From Lepus europaeus (lineage: Eukaryota > Chordata > Mammalia > Lagomorpha > Leporidae): a stretch of DNA of 64,000 nucleotides. Made by a program: the position numbers and the translations under genes. Below the pieces are notes generated by a model. The model saw only the letters and a program-made list of their open reading frames with translations. It did not search any database and was not told the origin of the DNA. The DNA lies in the NCBI RefSeq assembly GCF_033115175.1, contig NC_084838.1, positions 46,727,468 through 46,791,467 of the forward strand, read 5' to 3'. Of this stretch, positions 1-10,920 are shown one piece after another. Position 1 is the stretch's first letter, and each line of letters opens with the position of its first letter.

Positions 1-1540
1 CTATTTTTTTATGTGTCTACTGCCCATCTTGAGAAAGTATGTAGATTTTAGAAAATATAAGCATCTAAGAGGACATATAACACGAGTGTTGTCAGTTATA
101 AGTTAGGGCAAAAGATTTGAAGAGTGTTTGCAGTCAAAATTCACCAGACTGATAGTGAGTTATTGGGGACACAGCCCACTGTGTTATCATCAACACCTTT
201 ACCACTAACTTGACAGGAGCAGGAAAGTAAGAGAAATCAATCTGAATACCTGGGGTGAGAATGTCCCAGCGTCAGGATGTGGGTTTAGCTGGAGACAGAA
301 GTGAAAATGAGTGTGTGATTTTGGTGACAACTGGAATCCTGTGGAAATGGAGAGGCAGGCAAAAGAAGATGAGGGAAATACATTTTTAAATTAGAAGACA
401 GCTTAGCCAAATAGTGACAGGCATTGAAGCACACAGTATTTTTAACATATGACAACCCACACCCCATAAAATAAAGTAAATACCTATCAGGATTTCCCTT
501 GATGTAAAGAAATAAAATATATTCTTCACTGTTTGTCTTCTAGAATTCTCTGCTATACCTAGAATTCCTGTGAGGTGGGAGAGGCAGCTAAGATACTCCA
601 TGCCAAATCTGAAGTCACATGAGCCTTGTGTGTGCAATTCAATATTTTAGTTTTATTCTTGTGTGTTTGAAGTTGCCCTTGACATTGTCTGCCTCTCTCT
701 GTCTGCCTGTATCCTTTTCATGGATAGGCAATTCCAGTGTTCTAAAAATAAGGATGGCTCAACACCTGGCATCTACCAAGTCTTGAGAGAACTGTGCTAA
801 TTATGGTTGCCCATGAAGAGCTCAGGTGAAGCTACGAACTATCTTTGTTTTGATTTATCATCAGAACACATATCTTGAGGGTTTATGAAATAACCTTGGG
901 AGGTCGTCCAATTTGCTTGCTCTCAGGTAAAAAAAACCAAAACCACCAGAGAATGATCCCAGCGAGTAAAAATTACCTTCTCCCTCAGCTCTTCAGAGAA
1001 AACTGTAACTAAACTAAATAACTCACCTCCATGTGGAGAAATCCTTTTATTTTTTGTTATGGTCTTTGTTCATGTGTTTAAATTCCTTATGCAGTGGTGT
1101 GAGCACCTGAATATAAGTAGCTGGAGAAAGAAAAACAGACCTTAGCATAATCATTAAGATTTGTATTATTTTTGTTTGCTTTTTGATGTTGGTATTTTCA
1201 GAGTACCAAGCCTGTTTGTGTTGGCTCGGCTGTGTAGTGTGCAGGTCACCTGTGATGTCTGTGACCTGTTCAGTTGTGTTTAGTGTGAAGTAAGCTAAGA
1301 GAGGCTGCCTTCTCCATGAAAAGTGACTCCTTACCCGCAGAGCTCTTGAACCACCTGGATTTTTCAGCAGAGCAAGCTCAGCTTTTTGTTTTTAGGCACA
1401 GTGAGGGAATTGGATGTCAGACAGTAGAATTAGCGTGTGATGGCCGTTTCCATGATTCCCTAAGTGACTTGTTACTACAGGGAGCAGAGCAGTTGATGCC
1501 TCTTTTACAGAAATGATGTCAGGTGAAGGGGTGGTGAAGC
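1..1540. other. Unique intronic sequence, no gene
   Basis: AT-rich, no recognisable repeat and no coding signal. The 66-codon frame near 1316 has no recognisable similarity and looks like chance. Confidence 0.6.
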
Positions 1541-1547
1541 ATGCAAA

Positions 1548-1770
1548 TTCTGTGTCAGGCAGACCTGAATTTTTAACTCTCACTCTTTCTTCTTCAGCCT
1601 TGTACAGCTTACTCAACCACTGAATGCCTTAATTTCCTCTACTGTGAGAGGAGGATACTATTTTTCTTCCTCACAAGATTGGTATAAAAAACTCATTGCT
1701 ATCATATACATGAAGTACTTATCACAGTGCCTGGGACATCGTAAGTGATAATTATTAGGAGTGTTTATTT
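1548..1770 (+). mobile_element. MIR SINE, degenerate
   Basis: The order of blocks matches MIR: a TTACTCAACC-like segment, a TTTCCTCT..GTGAGAGGA segment, then CACAGTGCCTGGGACATCGTAAGTG near 1723-1747, which is the conserved CAGTGCCTGGCACATAGTA core end. This is an old, inactive insertion. Confidence 0.75.
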
Positions 1771-1892
1771 TCATAGATGCCTTTGCTTCCAACTTTTTAA
1801 ATAGACTACTTCGTATATACATTGGGTTGGGAGCTTCAGTAGATGAAGCTCTCTATTGAACCAAAGAAAAAGTAATAGCCTGTTGAAATGGT

Positions 1893-1922
1893 GGGTTTTT
1901 TTTTTTTTTTTTTTTTTTTGCA
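1893..1922. repeat. Poly-T run ending in GCAG
   Basis: An uninterrupted T run of about 27 bases directly followed by GCAGAGG. It is probably the tail of a lost retroelement on the minus strand or simple slippage. The ending resembles a splice acceptor (see findings). Confidence 0.7.
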
Positions 1923-2440
1923 GAGGTACCAAAGCCCAGTGACATTGTTAAAATGCATTCACTGTGCTAAGAAACAAAGGCCATAATGTCTGTCCTCCAT
2001 TTGTTTACATGAGAGCCATTGTATATCTGCTATCATCAATCATGAAGAAATATTTAATCAGTCAGAAACTAATAGAAGCAAAGGGGTGTTAGATACGATA
2101 CCTGCCTTCAAGGAATGTTTATTCTATTAGGTAGAATTGCTATTTTTATAGGCCACGATGGTTGGATGAATATTGGCAATTTCATAAGATTCAATCTAGT
2201 AGTTGGACAATGTATATGCCTAAAGATCAATAAAAGTGAAAGAAGCAAGTGCTATTTGCTGAATGAGAAATACAGTTCATTCAGGGAATGACTAACAGAA
2301 GCTGGGACAGTACAGGAGGATCCATGGAGAGGGGGGACTTGATTGGGATCCCTAAAGCTGGAACCCCCTTCTCATTTCTCACTTTTTGTCCTCTATTCAG
2401 CTTTCCTAACATTAGTAACAACACAGAAACAGCAAGTTTA
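1923..2440. other. Unique intronic sequence
   Basis: No gene. About 2095-2140 has faint L2-like wording (CCTGCCTTCAAGGAATG..ATTCTATTAG) on the minus strand but is too short to call. Confidence 0.4.
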
Positions 2441-2444
2441 GGGG

Positions 2445-2655
2445 GAAAAGGAGCAGGCTTGAAGTCATAAAACCTGGACTGATATTCCATTTCTACCACT
2501 TCCTTAAATAAATTTGATCAAGTGATTTAACTTTTCTAGATCTGTATTTCCTGAACTGATCTAAATGATAAAAATATGGCCTTACTATGTGAGCACTAAA
2601 GGAAAAAATGCAAGTGAAATTGTATAGTACAGTGTTTAACCCATAGTTATTTAGA
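2445..2655 (+). mobile_element. MIR SINE, degenerate
   Basis: MIR order is visible: a GGCTTGAAGTCATAAAACCTGG block, a TTTCTACCACTTCC block, AAGTGATTTAAC, then a degraded CTGTATTTCCTGAACTG block and ACAGTGTTTAACCCATAGTTA at the end. Confidence 0.65.
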
Positions 2656-2858
2656 TCTTTTTGTTCTATTCTTTGGTTCCAGCTTTGCAGGACCAGGCAG
2701 TTGTTACATAAATGATGATGGTGACTTTTCACAATGATTTCTTTATTTCCCAAAGCATTCAATCTCTCAGTGTCTGTCAGAACCTTCTTTTCATGATCTA
2801 ATTCCTGCTGTGGTTCTTGTATCTACACCAAATACATACACATTCTCACACAAGTGCA

Positions 2859-2876
2859 TACACACACACACACACA
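2859..2876. repeat. (CA)n microsatellite
   Basis: A run of about nine CA units. Confidence 0.9.
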
Positions 2877-2884
2877 GAGTTCAC

Positions 2885-3480
2885 CCTACCACTCATTCAC
2901 CAAGAACTTCTTGAACACAAGCTGTTTGCTTTGAAGATATGGCAATTGATAGGATAAAGACCCCATCTAAATGGAACTTACATTCTATTGGTAAAGTAGG
3001 TGATCAAAAATGAACATATTTCATTCACTTAATAAAATTCCAAGCAGTGAGAGAGGCTTTGAAGAACAAAAGATCAAGAAGAGAGAAGATGATAGTGGAC
3101 TCTTTGAGGGTCCTGAACAGAGTGAAAGAGCAAGCCATGCAGAGATCTTGGAAAGAGCTTATAGATAGGAGAAAGGGAGATTGCAACGTTTCAATGTGGA
3201 AAAGACCTTGGAAGCTTTCAAAAATATCAATAAAGCTGTGTGACCTGCCAGCTCTGGAGGCTGTGTGAAAACGGAAGGCCCAGGTGGTGAGCAACTATAA
3301 AGGAAGGTGGCTAAGAAGCCATTGCTGTCATCCAGGCAAGAGATAATTACGGCTTGAACCAGAGTGCTAGCAGTGGGAATGGTAAGAAGTAGACTCATTG
3401 TTAATGAGGATCAATCCAGTTATACTGAAGGAAAAGGAGAAAGGAGAATCAGGATAGTTGCTGACATTTGTACTCAGCAA
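2885..3480 (-). mobile_element. L2 LINE fragment, 3' part
   Basis: Read on the + strand this is the reverse complement of the L2 3' region: ACTCATTCACCAAG, then CCATCTAAATGGAACTTACATTC, GTGAGAGAGGCTT, then GAGCAAGCCATGCAGAGATCTTGG, and a GGTAAGAAGTAGA-like end. Open frames here (73 to 89 codons on both strands) are chance frames within the LINE. Confidence 0.65.
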
Positions 3481-3773
3481 CTGGATGAACAGTGCTGCCA
3501 ATTATAGGGATGGAAAGAGTCAAGGAAAAACAAGTTTGCATGTTGGTTAGTTGGGTTTGGGGGATATACAGATCTCCAAGGATCATAGGAAGCTATGTAC
3601 CTTTATTGCTTCCCATAATTGTATTGGCTCTTTCCAAGACCAAGTTGTGAGCAACAGATATTATGATTTGTGTGTGAAGTCAGCAAGTTGCTTACCTGGG
3701 AGCCTTGCTTCTCCAAAGGCTGAGTCAATTACTTTGGCATGGAAACCTAATGACTTCAAACCAAATGTCTTCT

Positions 3774-4119
3774 TTTTTTTTTTTTTTTTTGACAGGCAGA
3801 GTGGACAGTGAGAGAGAGAGACAGAGAGAAAGGTCTTCCTTTGCCATTGGCTCACCCTCCAATGGCTGCCACGGCTGGTGCACTGCGGCCGGCACACCGC
3901 GCTGTTCCGATGGCAGGAGCCAGCTGCTTATCCTTGTCTCCCATGGGGAGCAGGGCCCAAGGACTTGGGCCATCCTCCACTGCACTCCCTGGCCACAGCA
4001 GAGAGCTGGCCTGGAAGAGGGGCAACCGGGACAGAATCTGGCGCCCCGACCGGGACTAGAACCCGGGGTGCCAGCGCCGCAAGGCAGAAGATTAGCCAAT
4101 TGAGCCATGGCACCGGCCC
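3774..4119 (-). mobile_element. C-repeat SINE (lagomorph), young, full length
   Basis: The T run at 3774 is the reversed A tail. The (GA) block, body and tRNA-like head ending near 4118 follow, and the box B (GGTTCTAGTCC type, reversed) is intact. A perfect 17-base target duplication (AAACCAAATGTCTTCTT) lies at 3758-3774 and 4120-4136. High CpG content indicates a recent copy. Frames of 83 to 133 codons on both strands are SINE sequence. Confidence 0.95.
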
Positions 4120-4209
4120 AAACCAAATGTCTTCTTTATTTAATATAACAATGACCTTAAGCTGCTATGTCAACTATTTTGAGGATGGTGCTTACAAAGC
4201 TGAAATCGA

Positions 4210-4561
4210 GGGGCTGGCGTTGTGGCATGGCAGATTAAGATTCCGCCTGTGATGCCCCATCCCATATGGGCATTGATTTTAGTACCAGCTGCTCTGCTTC
4301 TGATCCAGCTTCCTGCTAATGTTCCTGGGAAAGCAGCAGAAGATGAGCCAAGTGCTTGGGTCCATGCACCCACTTGAGAGACCCAGAGGAAGTTCCAGGA
4401 CCCTGGCAAAGCCTGGCAAAGCCCTGGCTGTTGCAGCCATTTGGCAAGTTAACCAGCATGTGGAAGACCTCTCTCCTGCTCTCTGTCTCACCTCCTCTAT
4501 CTGTAACTCTGCCTTTCAAGTAAATTAAAGAAAAATAATAAAATTAGTTTAAAAATGTTTA
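4210..4561 (+). mobile_element. C-repeat SINE, older copy
   Basis: It begins GGGGCTGGCGTTGTGGCATGG and ends with a CTGCCTTTCAAGTAAATTAAAG tail. A 14-base target duplication with one mismatch (AAAGCTGAAATCGA and AAAGCTGAAATTGA) is at 4196-4209 and 4562-4575. Most CpG sites are lost, so it is older than its neighbour at 3774. Confidence 0.9.
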
Positions 4562-4575
4562 AAAGCTGAAATTGA

Positions 4576-5264
4576 AGGTTTAATCCATACCGAGTTTTTA
4601 AATGGAGAACCTGTTCTCTGACTATAGATATACTCAGCCATCTTAAAAATATATGTGATTTAATAAAAAACTATTAATTACTTATTCAGAAGAGCTGGTA
4701 TGAGAAAAATTTGGCTTATTTCAGAAGTCATTTTATTTTATTCTCCTAAGTACCTTTAAGTGGGGTTTTAACCTCTGCTTCATTGAATAGACTATTGAGA
4801 TATAACAAGGTTAACAATTGCCCCCAGCCTCACAAAACCCGTTGAACATAAGTGAGATTGAGTGAAAATGTGGGAATTACTACTCCCCACCCCCACTGCC
4901 ATAGAAAATAGCCCAAAGAGCAGGTCATCCTAACTCTGAATTGAGAAAATGATGTGCAGGGAGCCCTCTCTCATCCTTTCATCTTCTTGGGTAGGAGAGG
5001 AACATCCCACAAAGGTGTCATACAATTTTTTCCTTTCCACATACCTCACCATCCTCTAACTTCTTTCATCATAGACTGAAAAATCATGTCACCAATTATC
5101 TTTAACATGTTGACTTTAGGATATGTGCTTCTATATAATTTGGAAACTACTTTTCGATCCTTTGAAAAGAAAGCGTTCGGCCTGGAAGCTCTCCCTGCTG
5201 CTCCAGCCAGGGTCTGCTTACATGTACCTTCCACTGCAAGCCAGGACTACATTCCCTTTCGTTT
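4576..5264. other. Unique intronic sequence
   Basis: No gene and no repeat that I can name. Confidence 0.5.
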
Positions 5265-5355
5265 CTGTGCACTTGTGCACAAAGACAGGAAGAGGCCCTC
5301 AGCCTCTGTGGCCTATCATAGGCTATTAATAAATATCATTGAATGAATGAATACT
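5265..5355 (+). mobile_element. L2 LINE 3' end (probable)
   Basis: CAGCCTCTGTGG..CATAGGCTATTAATAAATATC followed by ATTGAATGAATGAAT resembles the L2 terminal sequence with its TGAATGAA repeats. Confidence 0.45.
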
Positions 5356-5525
5356 ACCAGGCAGCCCCAACTCCTAAACATTCTGGTTAAATTGTGACCA
5401 AACCCTTGAGAGTATAACACCCCCACCTGTAATATCTATGAACAGCTTACCTCCTCCAGCTGCTACTCCACATGCTTCTACTGGTCACAGGTGCTGATTT
5501 CAAGTATTCAATCTATTTGGTCCCA

Positions 5526-5625
5526 TCAACCATTTCTTCTCCCTCCCTTCCTATTTTCCTTTCTCCACCCTCCCTTCCTACCTTCCTTCCCCCTCCCTCT
5601 CTCCTCTTTCCCTTTCTTCCTTGAG
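5526..5625. repeat. Pyrimidine-rich (CCTT/CCCT)n tract
   Basis: Nearly pure C and T over 95 bases with imperfect CCTT and CCCT units. The complement gives a glycine/arginine/lysine-rich frame that is not a gene. Confidence 0.85.
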
Positions 5626-6250
5626 AATGCACTGAAGAGTGACTGACAACAGTGTGTGTTTCGGGGTATGTGTCGCTAGGAGACGTAAGGAGCAATGGAC
5701 CATCTCCTGTCATCCCCCATCTTGTCCGACTCCTTCTATGCTCACTGCCTTTGCAGAAGCCAGCTCCACCCCAAGGCTTGTTCATAATTATTTTGCCCAA
5801 ACCAATTTCCTCAGTGTCTCACCATCTACTACTAGGAAAAATACTTTCCCCCAAAATGTAGTTTCATCTGTAAAAGGAATCCCTGAGACTAAAATTGTCT
5901 CTCCTCTGTTGTAAGTATTGTTGTAAAAGTTTCCTGGTGAGAAGAACTATTGCAGGCAGGAGAAGGAATTGAAAATCCCCTGTTCCAGCCAGTAAGAGTG
6001 GCACAAGAACGCGTTCAGTTTGATTTCACTGTCAGCCTCGCACCATTGCAATTTTCACCTCACTGTAGTCTGACCACACTTGATATCTTCTCCAGCTTTC
6101 TTCCTCACTCTCCTTATAGGAATATTCAAGATGGCTCGGAGGCTGTTCAGAAATTATAAAAAAGGTTTCATATGCAGACTACTGTTTTCTCTCAGCCAGT
6201 GGAATAATAATTATAATCATGAGAGTAGTACTAATAATAAACAATAATTG
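5626..6250. other. Unique intronic sequence
   Basis: No gene recognised. Frames of 69 to 91 codons have no family likeness. Confidence 0.5.
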
Positions 6251-6251
6251 A

Positions 6252-6480
6252 AAACCATAAACATTTATCATGCACTGCATACTTTTTATTGTGCTAAATT
6301 TTTCTCCTGCTTTACTAATACCAATAATAGTCCTGAGTGTTAGGTGTTATCGTCCTCAAATTATCAATGAGGAAATAAAGATATAGAAGTTTGTATTGTT
6401 AATTTACCTAAAGAACCACAGCTAACTATGCAGGCTAGGTTTCAAGTCAAAAGCTTCCTGGGTCCAAATGCAGTATCTTT
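6252..6480 (-). mobile_element. MIR SINE
   Basis: On the + strand it reads as reverse-complement MIR: AAACATTTATCATGCACTGCAT, TTAGGTGTTATCGTCCTCAAATTATCAATGAGGAAATAAAG, then ACCACAGCTAACTATGCAGGC. Confidence 0.7.
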
Positions 6481-6675
6481 TCTGCATATGACAACAAATG
6501 GTAAAAACTGGGGATATGATCACCCTTTAGAAATGCGCCGTGAACTTAAGGTTTAATGCCTTGCTATGGAGCTGCTAAACTTTGAAATACTATTTTGACT
6601 AAGGACAATTATCACATGTTCATATCAAAGCAGATTCAGAACCAAAAAGAAGTAGGAGAAAAAGTAAATACATGT

Positions 6676-6677
6676 TT

Positions 6678-6709
<32 letters not shown>

Positions 6710-6710
6710 A
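6676..6710. repeat. Compound (AT)n(GT)n microsatellite
   Basis: ATATATATATAT runs directly into about nine GT units. Confidence 0.9.
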
Positions 6711-7011
6711 TATGCTCACAGCTGATATTTTATGACACTTATCTTGAAGAGTGAGAAGCTACTGGTAGACATGCCCTGTCTCCTCATCCAGAAAGAACAA
6801 TGTCATAACAGATCTGTTGTCTCTATTCCAGGTATTTATATCACATCCAAACTGTCAAATTAAAGTAATTCATTCAAAAGAATTACATGTGCTAGTTCCT
6901 TTTTTTCCTCAGAAATGGAAAAATTCAATCTTTCCCCAAAAAGTCATTATTTATGGCATTTATCTCATAATTAAACAGCCTAGCCTCTCCTACTCTCCAA
7001 CATCTCTTTAT

Positions 7012-7145
7012 TATCATGATAAGTTAGTGACCTTGGGCAAGTCATTTGTAAAACTGGAATAACATTAATACTACCATACTGAGAGGTTTTAAGGAATTTA
7101 AAAAATAATAGGTGGTGAACATAAACTGACTAGCACATAATGTCC
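7012..7145 (+). mobile_element. MIR SINE fragment
   Basis: GTGACCTTGGGCAAGTCA, then a GTAAAACTGGAATAA block and ACTGACTAGCACATAATGT, in MIR order. Confidence 0.75.
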
Positions 7146-8160
7146 ATCTCCTTGTCCTACTCAACTTCCAGAATGTGAAATTTTAAGAGAGAAGAACTGG
7201 CTATTACTTCTATCTACATCAGAGATAAAGAGCACAGAAAGTTAATTAAATTTTAACTATTTTTTCAGTGTTTTAATAATAGAATTCCACCTCCCTAACC
7301 CAGAGAAGAGCAGTCAGTGCTTTTAACCACTTCCTCCCAGACCCCAATCCAGAGCCCCTTCAAGATTTGTTGACTGCTAGTTTCAACCACTAGGTGGCGA
7401 GGAAATGAGATAATGGTAGGTGTGTTTCCCTTATAATTTGGAGCTTTGAAGGAAATTTTGGAGTAGGTATTTATTCTTAACAGGACAATTTTCAGAAATA
7501 ATACCATTTGTTGATATTATTTTTCCTGTCAGACTTCAATCCATTGTGTCACAGCTCGTTTCTTACCCGTTAAAGCCTGGTTGGTTCTCACAGCCGAGGT
7601 GCGTCAGGAAGGTGTGTGTACACTCTCCCCCTGCTAATACAAGGAAGCTGGCAGTCGCTGTAAGGCTCAGAAAGCTGTGACTCTGCTGGACCAACTTCAG
7701 AGCAGTACTGTGCTTATGTGACCACAGTCCCAGAAACCAGTTTCCAAATAGTTCGAGCAACCGTTGTTCAGCATTATGAAGCGAACAGGAAATCCCCCAC
7801 AATAAACTCTCTCTGGGTTCTTCTCAGTCCACCTCCCCACAGAGTGCAACTGTCATTCTCAGCCTGTGGAAACTGCTCGGCCCTTGTTTTTCTTCCTCTT
7901 CCATGCCTTCTCCCCTGCCCACTTTTCTATCATTCTGCCATTGCACAGTCTAGGAACTGTTCATGCCTACATCCATCTAAGGGGCAAGGAGGAGAAGGCT
8001 CTGCTGTAGACCGTGCCAGAAATCTCTAGTAGGAAAGCACAAAGAAAAGCCTGGGGAAAGTAAAAAGTGAATTAACTGATGTATTGGTGTATTTGTGTTG
8101 AACTTAAGTAAATTTACCATACCATGATGCAAATTGAAAAAAAAATCTAGTCAGGAAAAG
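7146..8160. other. Unique intronic sequence with a possible conserved element near 7560-7830
   Basis: No gene and no named repeat. The part at 7560-7830 is less AT-rich than its surroundings and keeps several CpG sites. That would fit a conserved non-coding element but does not prove one. Confidence 0.35.
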
Positions 8161-8173
8161 GATACAATTGTGT

Positions 8174-8506
8174 TTTTTTAAATAATTTTTTTAAATTTAT
8201 TTGACAGGTAGAGTTATAGACAGTGAGAGAGAGAGACAGATAGAAAGGTCTTCCTTCCATTGGTTCACTCCCCAAATGGCCACTACAGCCGGCGCTGTGC
8301 TGATCCAAAGCCAGGAACTAGGTGCTTCTTCCTGGTCTCCCATGCGGGTCCAGGGCCCAAGGACTTGGGCCATCCTCCACTGCCGTTCTGGGCCACAGCA
8401 GAGAGCTGGACTGGAAGAGGAGCAACCGGGACTAGAACCTGGCGCCAATATGGGATGCTGGTGCCACAGGTGGAGGATTAACCAAGTGAGCCACGGTGCC
8501 AGCCCA
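8174..8506 (-). mobile_element. C-repeat SINE, full length
   Basis: A T-rich start, TTTATTTGACAGGTAGAGTT and a (GA) block precede the reversed head GAGCCACGGTGCCAGCCC. The flanking TACAATTGT (8163-8171 and 8510-8518) is the target duplication. Confidence 0.93.
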
Positions 8507-8684
8507 GTATACAATTGTTGATCTAAAGTTTTCTTTCTCATCTTTGTGGTGCCATCAATTAGTCATAGGAACTTTAAAAAGTGATTTGACCTCTCTGATA
8601 CCCCACTGGGTCTCTCCTACTGTAATGGAACACATTAGTGGGATAGTCTTAGTGGGATAGAAGGACTTATGTAAACTTGTACTG

Positions 8685-8797
8685 CCAAGTGGGTAATTAG
8701 GAGAGCTCTAGGAAGGCAAGAATCATATGGTGTTGCATTGCTCATACCTCCATGACCAAGGGCCTGGTACACAATAAGCATTCAATGACTTTTGTAT
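8685..8797 (+). mobile_element. L2 LINE 3' end fragment (probable)
   Basis: GGAAGGCAAGAATC, TTGCTCATACCTCC, then GGGCCTGGTACACAATAAGCA and TTCAATGACTTTT follow the terminal L2 order. Confidence 0.5.
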
Positions 8798-9350
8798 GTG
8801 TGGATTACTTGTGTCTGTGTTTTATGAATTGGGAGCCAGTGCCCTGTGGCCTATCCCACTTGGTATCTTATTTGCTAATTGTGCCTCTTTATGTTAAGGT
8901 TCCACCTAATTCAAATATTGATAAGAACTTCCAGTCTGTGCACTTATGGTATAGAACACCAATTTATGTTCATCTCATTGTTTTGATGGTGATAATAGTT
9001 CTGTGAACTAATGCTTTTGTGTTATTATTAGGTTACTAGTGCCCCTATGCTGCATGTATTTCTCATAGCAAAATGATAAAATGTGTACCCATTGTTCTCA
9101 AACTGCTATTTCCCTATTTTCTCTGAGACATAAAAGGCTGTAGTGATTGTTCTATCATGGTTTCTGAAGATAATTCAAGGAATTTATTTTGTTAGGATTT
9201 ATTTTGTTAGGAATCAGTATTTTTGGTTTTTTATTTGTCAGTGCATGGTCAGGAGAGGCAAGGCAATGGGGAGCAGGCAGTAGGAAGGACATAGTATGTG
9301 TTGTGTGCTGCACCTGTAATGGATTGCTGACCTGTATGCAGGTCTCAACT
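8798..9350. other. Unique intronic sequence
   Basis: No gene. An 84-codon hydrophobic frame at 8752-9006 has no recognisable family and an ordinary AT-rich composition. Confidence 0.5.
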
Positions 9351-9354
9351 ATCA

Positions 9355-9480
9355 TGTGGGTTGATGTTATCATTAACCAAGGTTTACTGACAAGAGACTG
9401 AGGCTAGGCAACATTTGATTGAATTATCCAAGATCACAAAACAGGTTGAGATTATATCCAATTTCTCTGCTCTCAGAGCA
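9355..9480 (-). mobile_element. MIR SINE fragment
   Basis: TTTACTGACAAGAGACTGAGG, ATTATCCAAGATCACAAAACAGG and TTGAGATTATATCCAATTTC match reverse-complement MIR. Confidence 0.65.
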
Positions 9481-9529
9481 AATTTTGAAGCAAAATAATA
9501 GCAGTGCTATGGGTGCATCTTGTTTAATC

Positions 9530-9745
9530 AGATACTTCAGTATTAATATCACAATTTTGCTACTTATTAGCTATGTGAGCTACAAAAAAGGAAGCTGCTT
9601 AACCGTCATGTGCCTCACCTTCCCATTCTCAATGGTGTGAAAATAGAACCTACCACAGGCAGTTGTTAGGGGGATTTTAATGCATGTAAAGTTATTAGAA
9701 CTGAAGCTAGCATGTAGTAAACATTAAATAAGCATTTGCTCGTGT
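9530..9745 (+). mobile_element. MIR SINE
   Basis: TTTGCTACTTATTAGCTATGTGAGC, GCTTAACCGTCATGTGCCTCA, GTTGTTAGGGGGATTTTAATG and GCATGTAGTAAACATTAAATAA follow the whole MIR order. Confidence 0.8.
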
Positions 9746-9762
9746 GTGTGTGTGTGTGTGTT
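9741..9762. repeat. (GT)n microsatellite
   Basis: About ten GT units directly after the MIR 3' end. Confidence 0.85.
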
Positions 9763-10722
9763 TCTCTACATTGAACTGTTTCTCCCAGTTCTGAAAATCT
9801 CTCACACATTAGCACCTGTAATGCATTTCCTTTCCTTCACATAAAAGAGCTGATTCCTAGCAACTGACTGATTATAAATTATGTGCAGTATCTATTTGAG
9901 GAGCTTGAGAGTATGCATCAGCCCATTCCTTGGAGAACAGGGACCCAATGTGTAGAAAAGGAACAGAGGAAATAAAAAACGCTAACCCCTAATGTAATCT
10001 TCATTAAAATGCTTCTCAGATAAAATTCCTACACTTCAGGAGCTGATTGCCACAGTAACCCTGCAGCCACTGAACATAATGCAAGCTGTAATTTAAAATT
10101 TCATGCAGGAAGGAAGAGTTACAGTTTTCACGGAGAGTCTGTAGATCAAACACCAAACGAGAAGTCAGTGTCTGCCCAGTGCATGAAGTATGGAATCAGA
10201 CAGTGTAGCTTTTGAGTTCTTTCCCAGTCAATTTTATCGATTAAACCTCAAACTATCTAACGTGCTGCCTGTTGCTTGGATGTATAAAATCAGCCTTTGA
10301 ACAAAGTGAGGAGACTCAATCCAAACAGTCAGGGAGTAGAAAACCTCAAAATATTGTTGCATTTGCTTTCTAGCCGCAACCAACTGAGGGACCAAATTGA
10401 GTCTCAGAAGGTTTTAGGGTCACATGTGCTAAGTTCCATTGCTTAACATGGAGGTACCAGTTTGACTTTCTGGCCCTTTGCTAGTCCTCATGGGCACAAG
10501 GCTCTGCTCTCTGAACAAGTCAGGAGCATGAGCCTCAGGGTCCCCTGGGTAGATTAAGAGATTTTCTGGACTATGGGGACAGGTCAATTTCCTTGTCATC
10601 CTTGTCTTTTTATCTTTTCTCATCATCTTTATTAAAACAGGCCTATGCTCAGAAATAACTCTCATTCTGCCTCTTGAAAATAGTGTGGGGGTTCCAAAAA
10701 TAACGTGAACTTCAGGGTCATA
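9763..10722. other. Unique intronic sequence
   Basis: No repeat that I recognise over about 960 bases; no gene. A 117-codon minus-strand frame at 10429-10782 resembles no family and runs into the MIR. Confidence 0.5.
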
Positions 10723-10724
10723 GA

Positions 10725-10920
10725 AAGCCAGGCCTATCTGAGTCCATGTTTTATTTTGATTACCTGTGTGATAGCAGGCCATCTACTGAGCCCATTATCC
10801 TTCTCTGCCTCTATTTCCCTATCTGTAAGTAGAAATAATAATAGCATCTTACAATGTTGGTAGATGGATTAGCTGAGATGATATATTAGAAAGTGTCATA
10901 TGGTGGGTACTTAAAGGTTA
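10725..10920 (+). mobile_element. MIR SINE
   Basis: GATTACCTGTGTGATAGC, CTATTTCCCTATCTGTAAG, AATAATAATAGCATCTTACAA and TGGATTAGCTGAGATGATATA in MIR order. Confidence 0.75.

Noticed and set aside
3705-4252. Several overlapping frames of 83 to 133 codons on both strands
   Set aside because: All fall inside the C-SINE at 3774-4119, whose GC-rich body has few stop codons in any frame.
10429-10782. A 117-codon minus-strand frame
   Set aside because: No likeness to a known protein; it ends inside a MIR.
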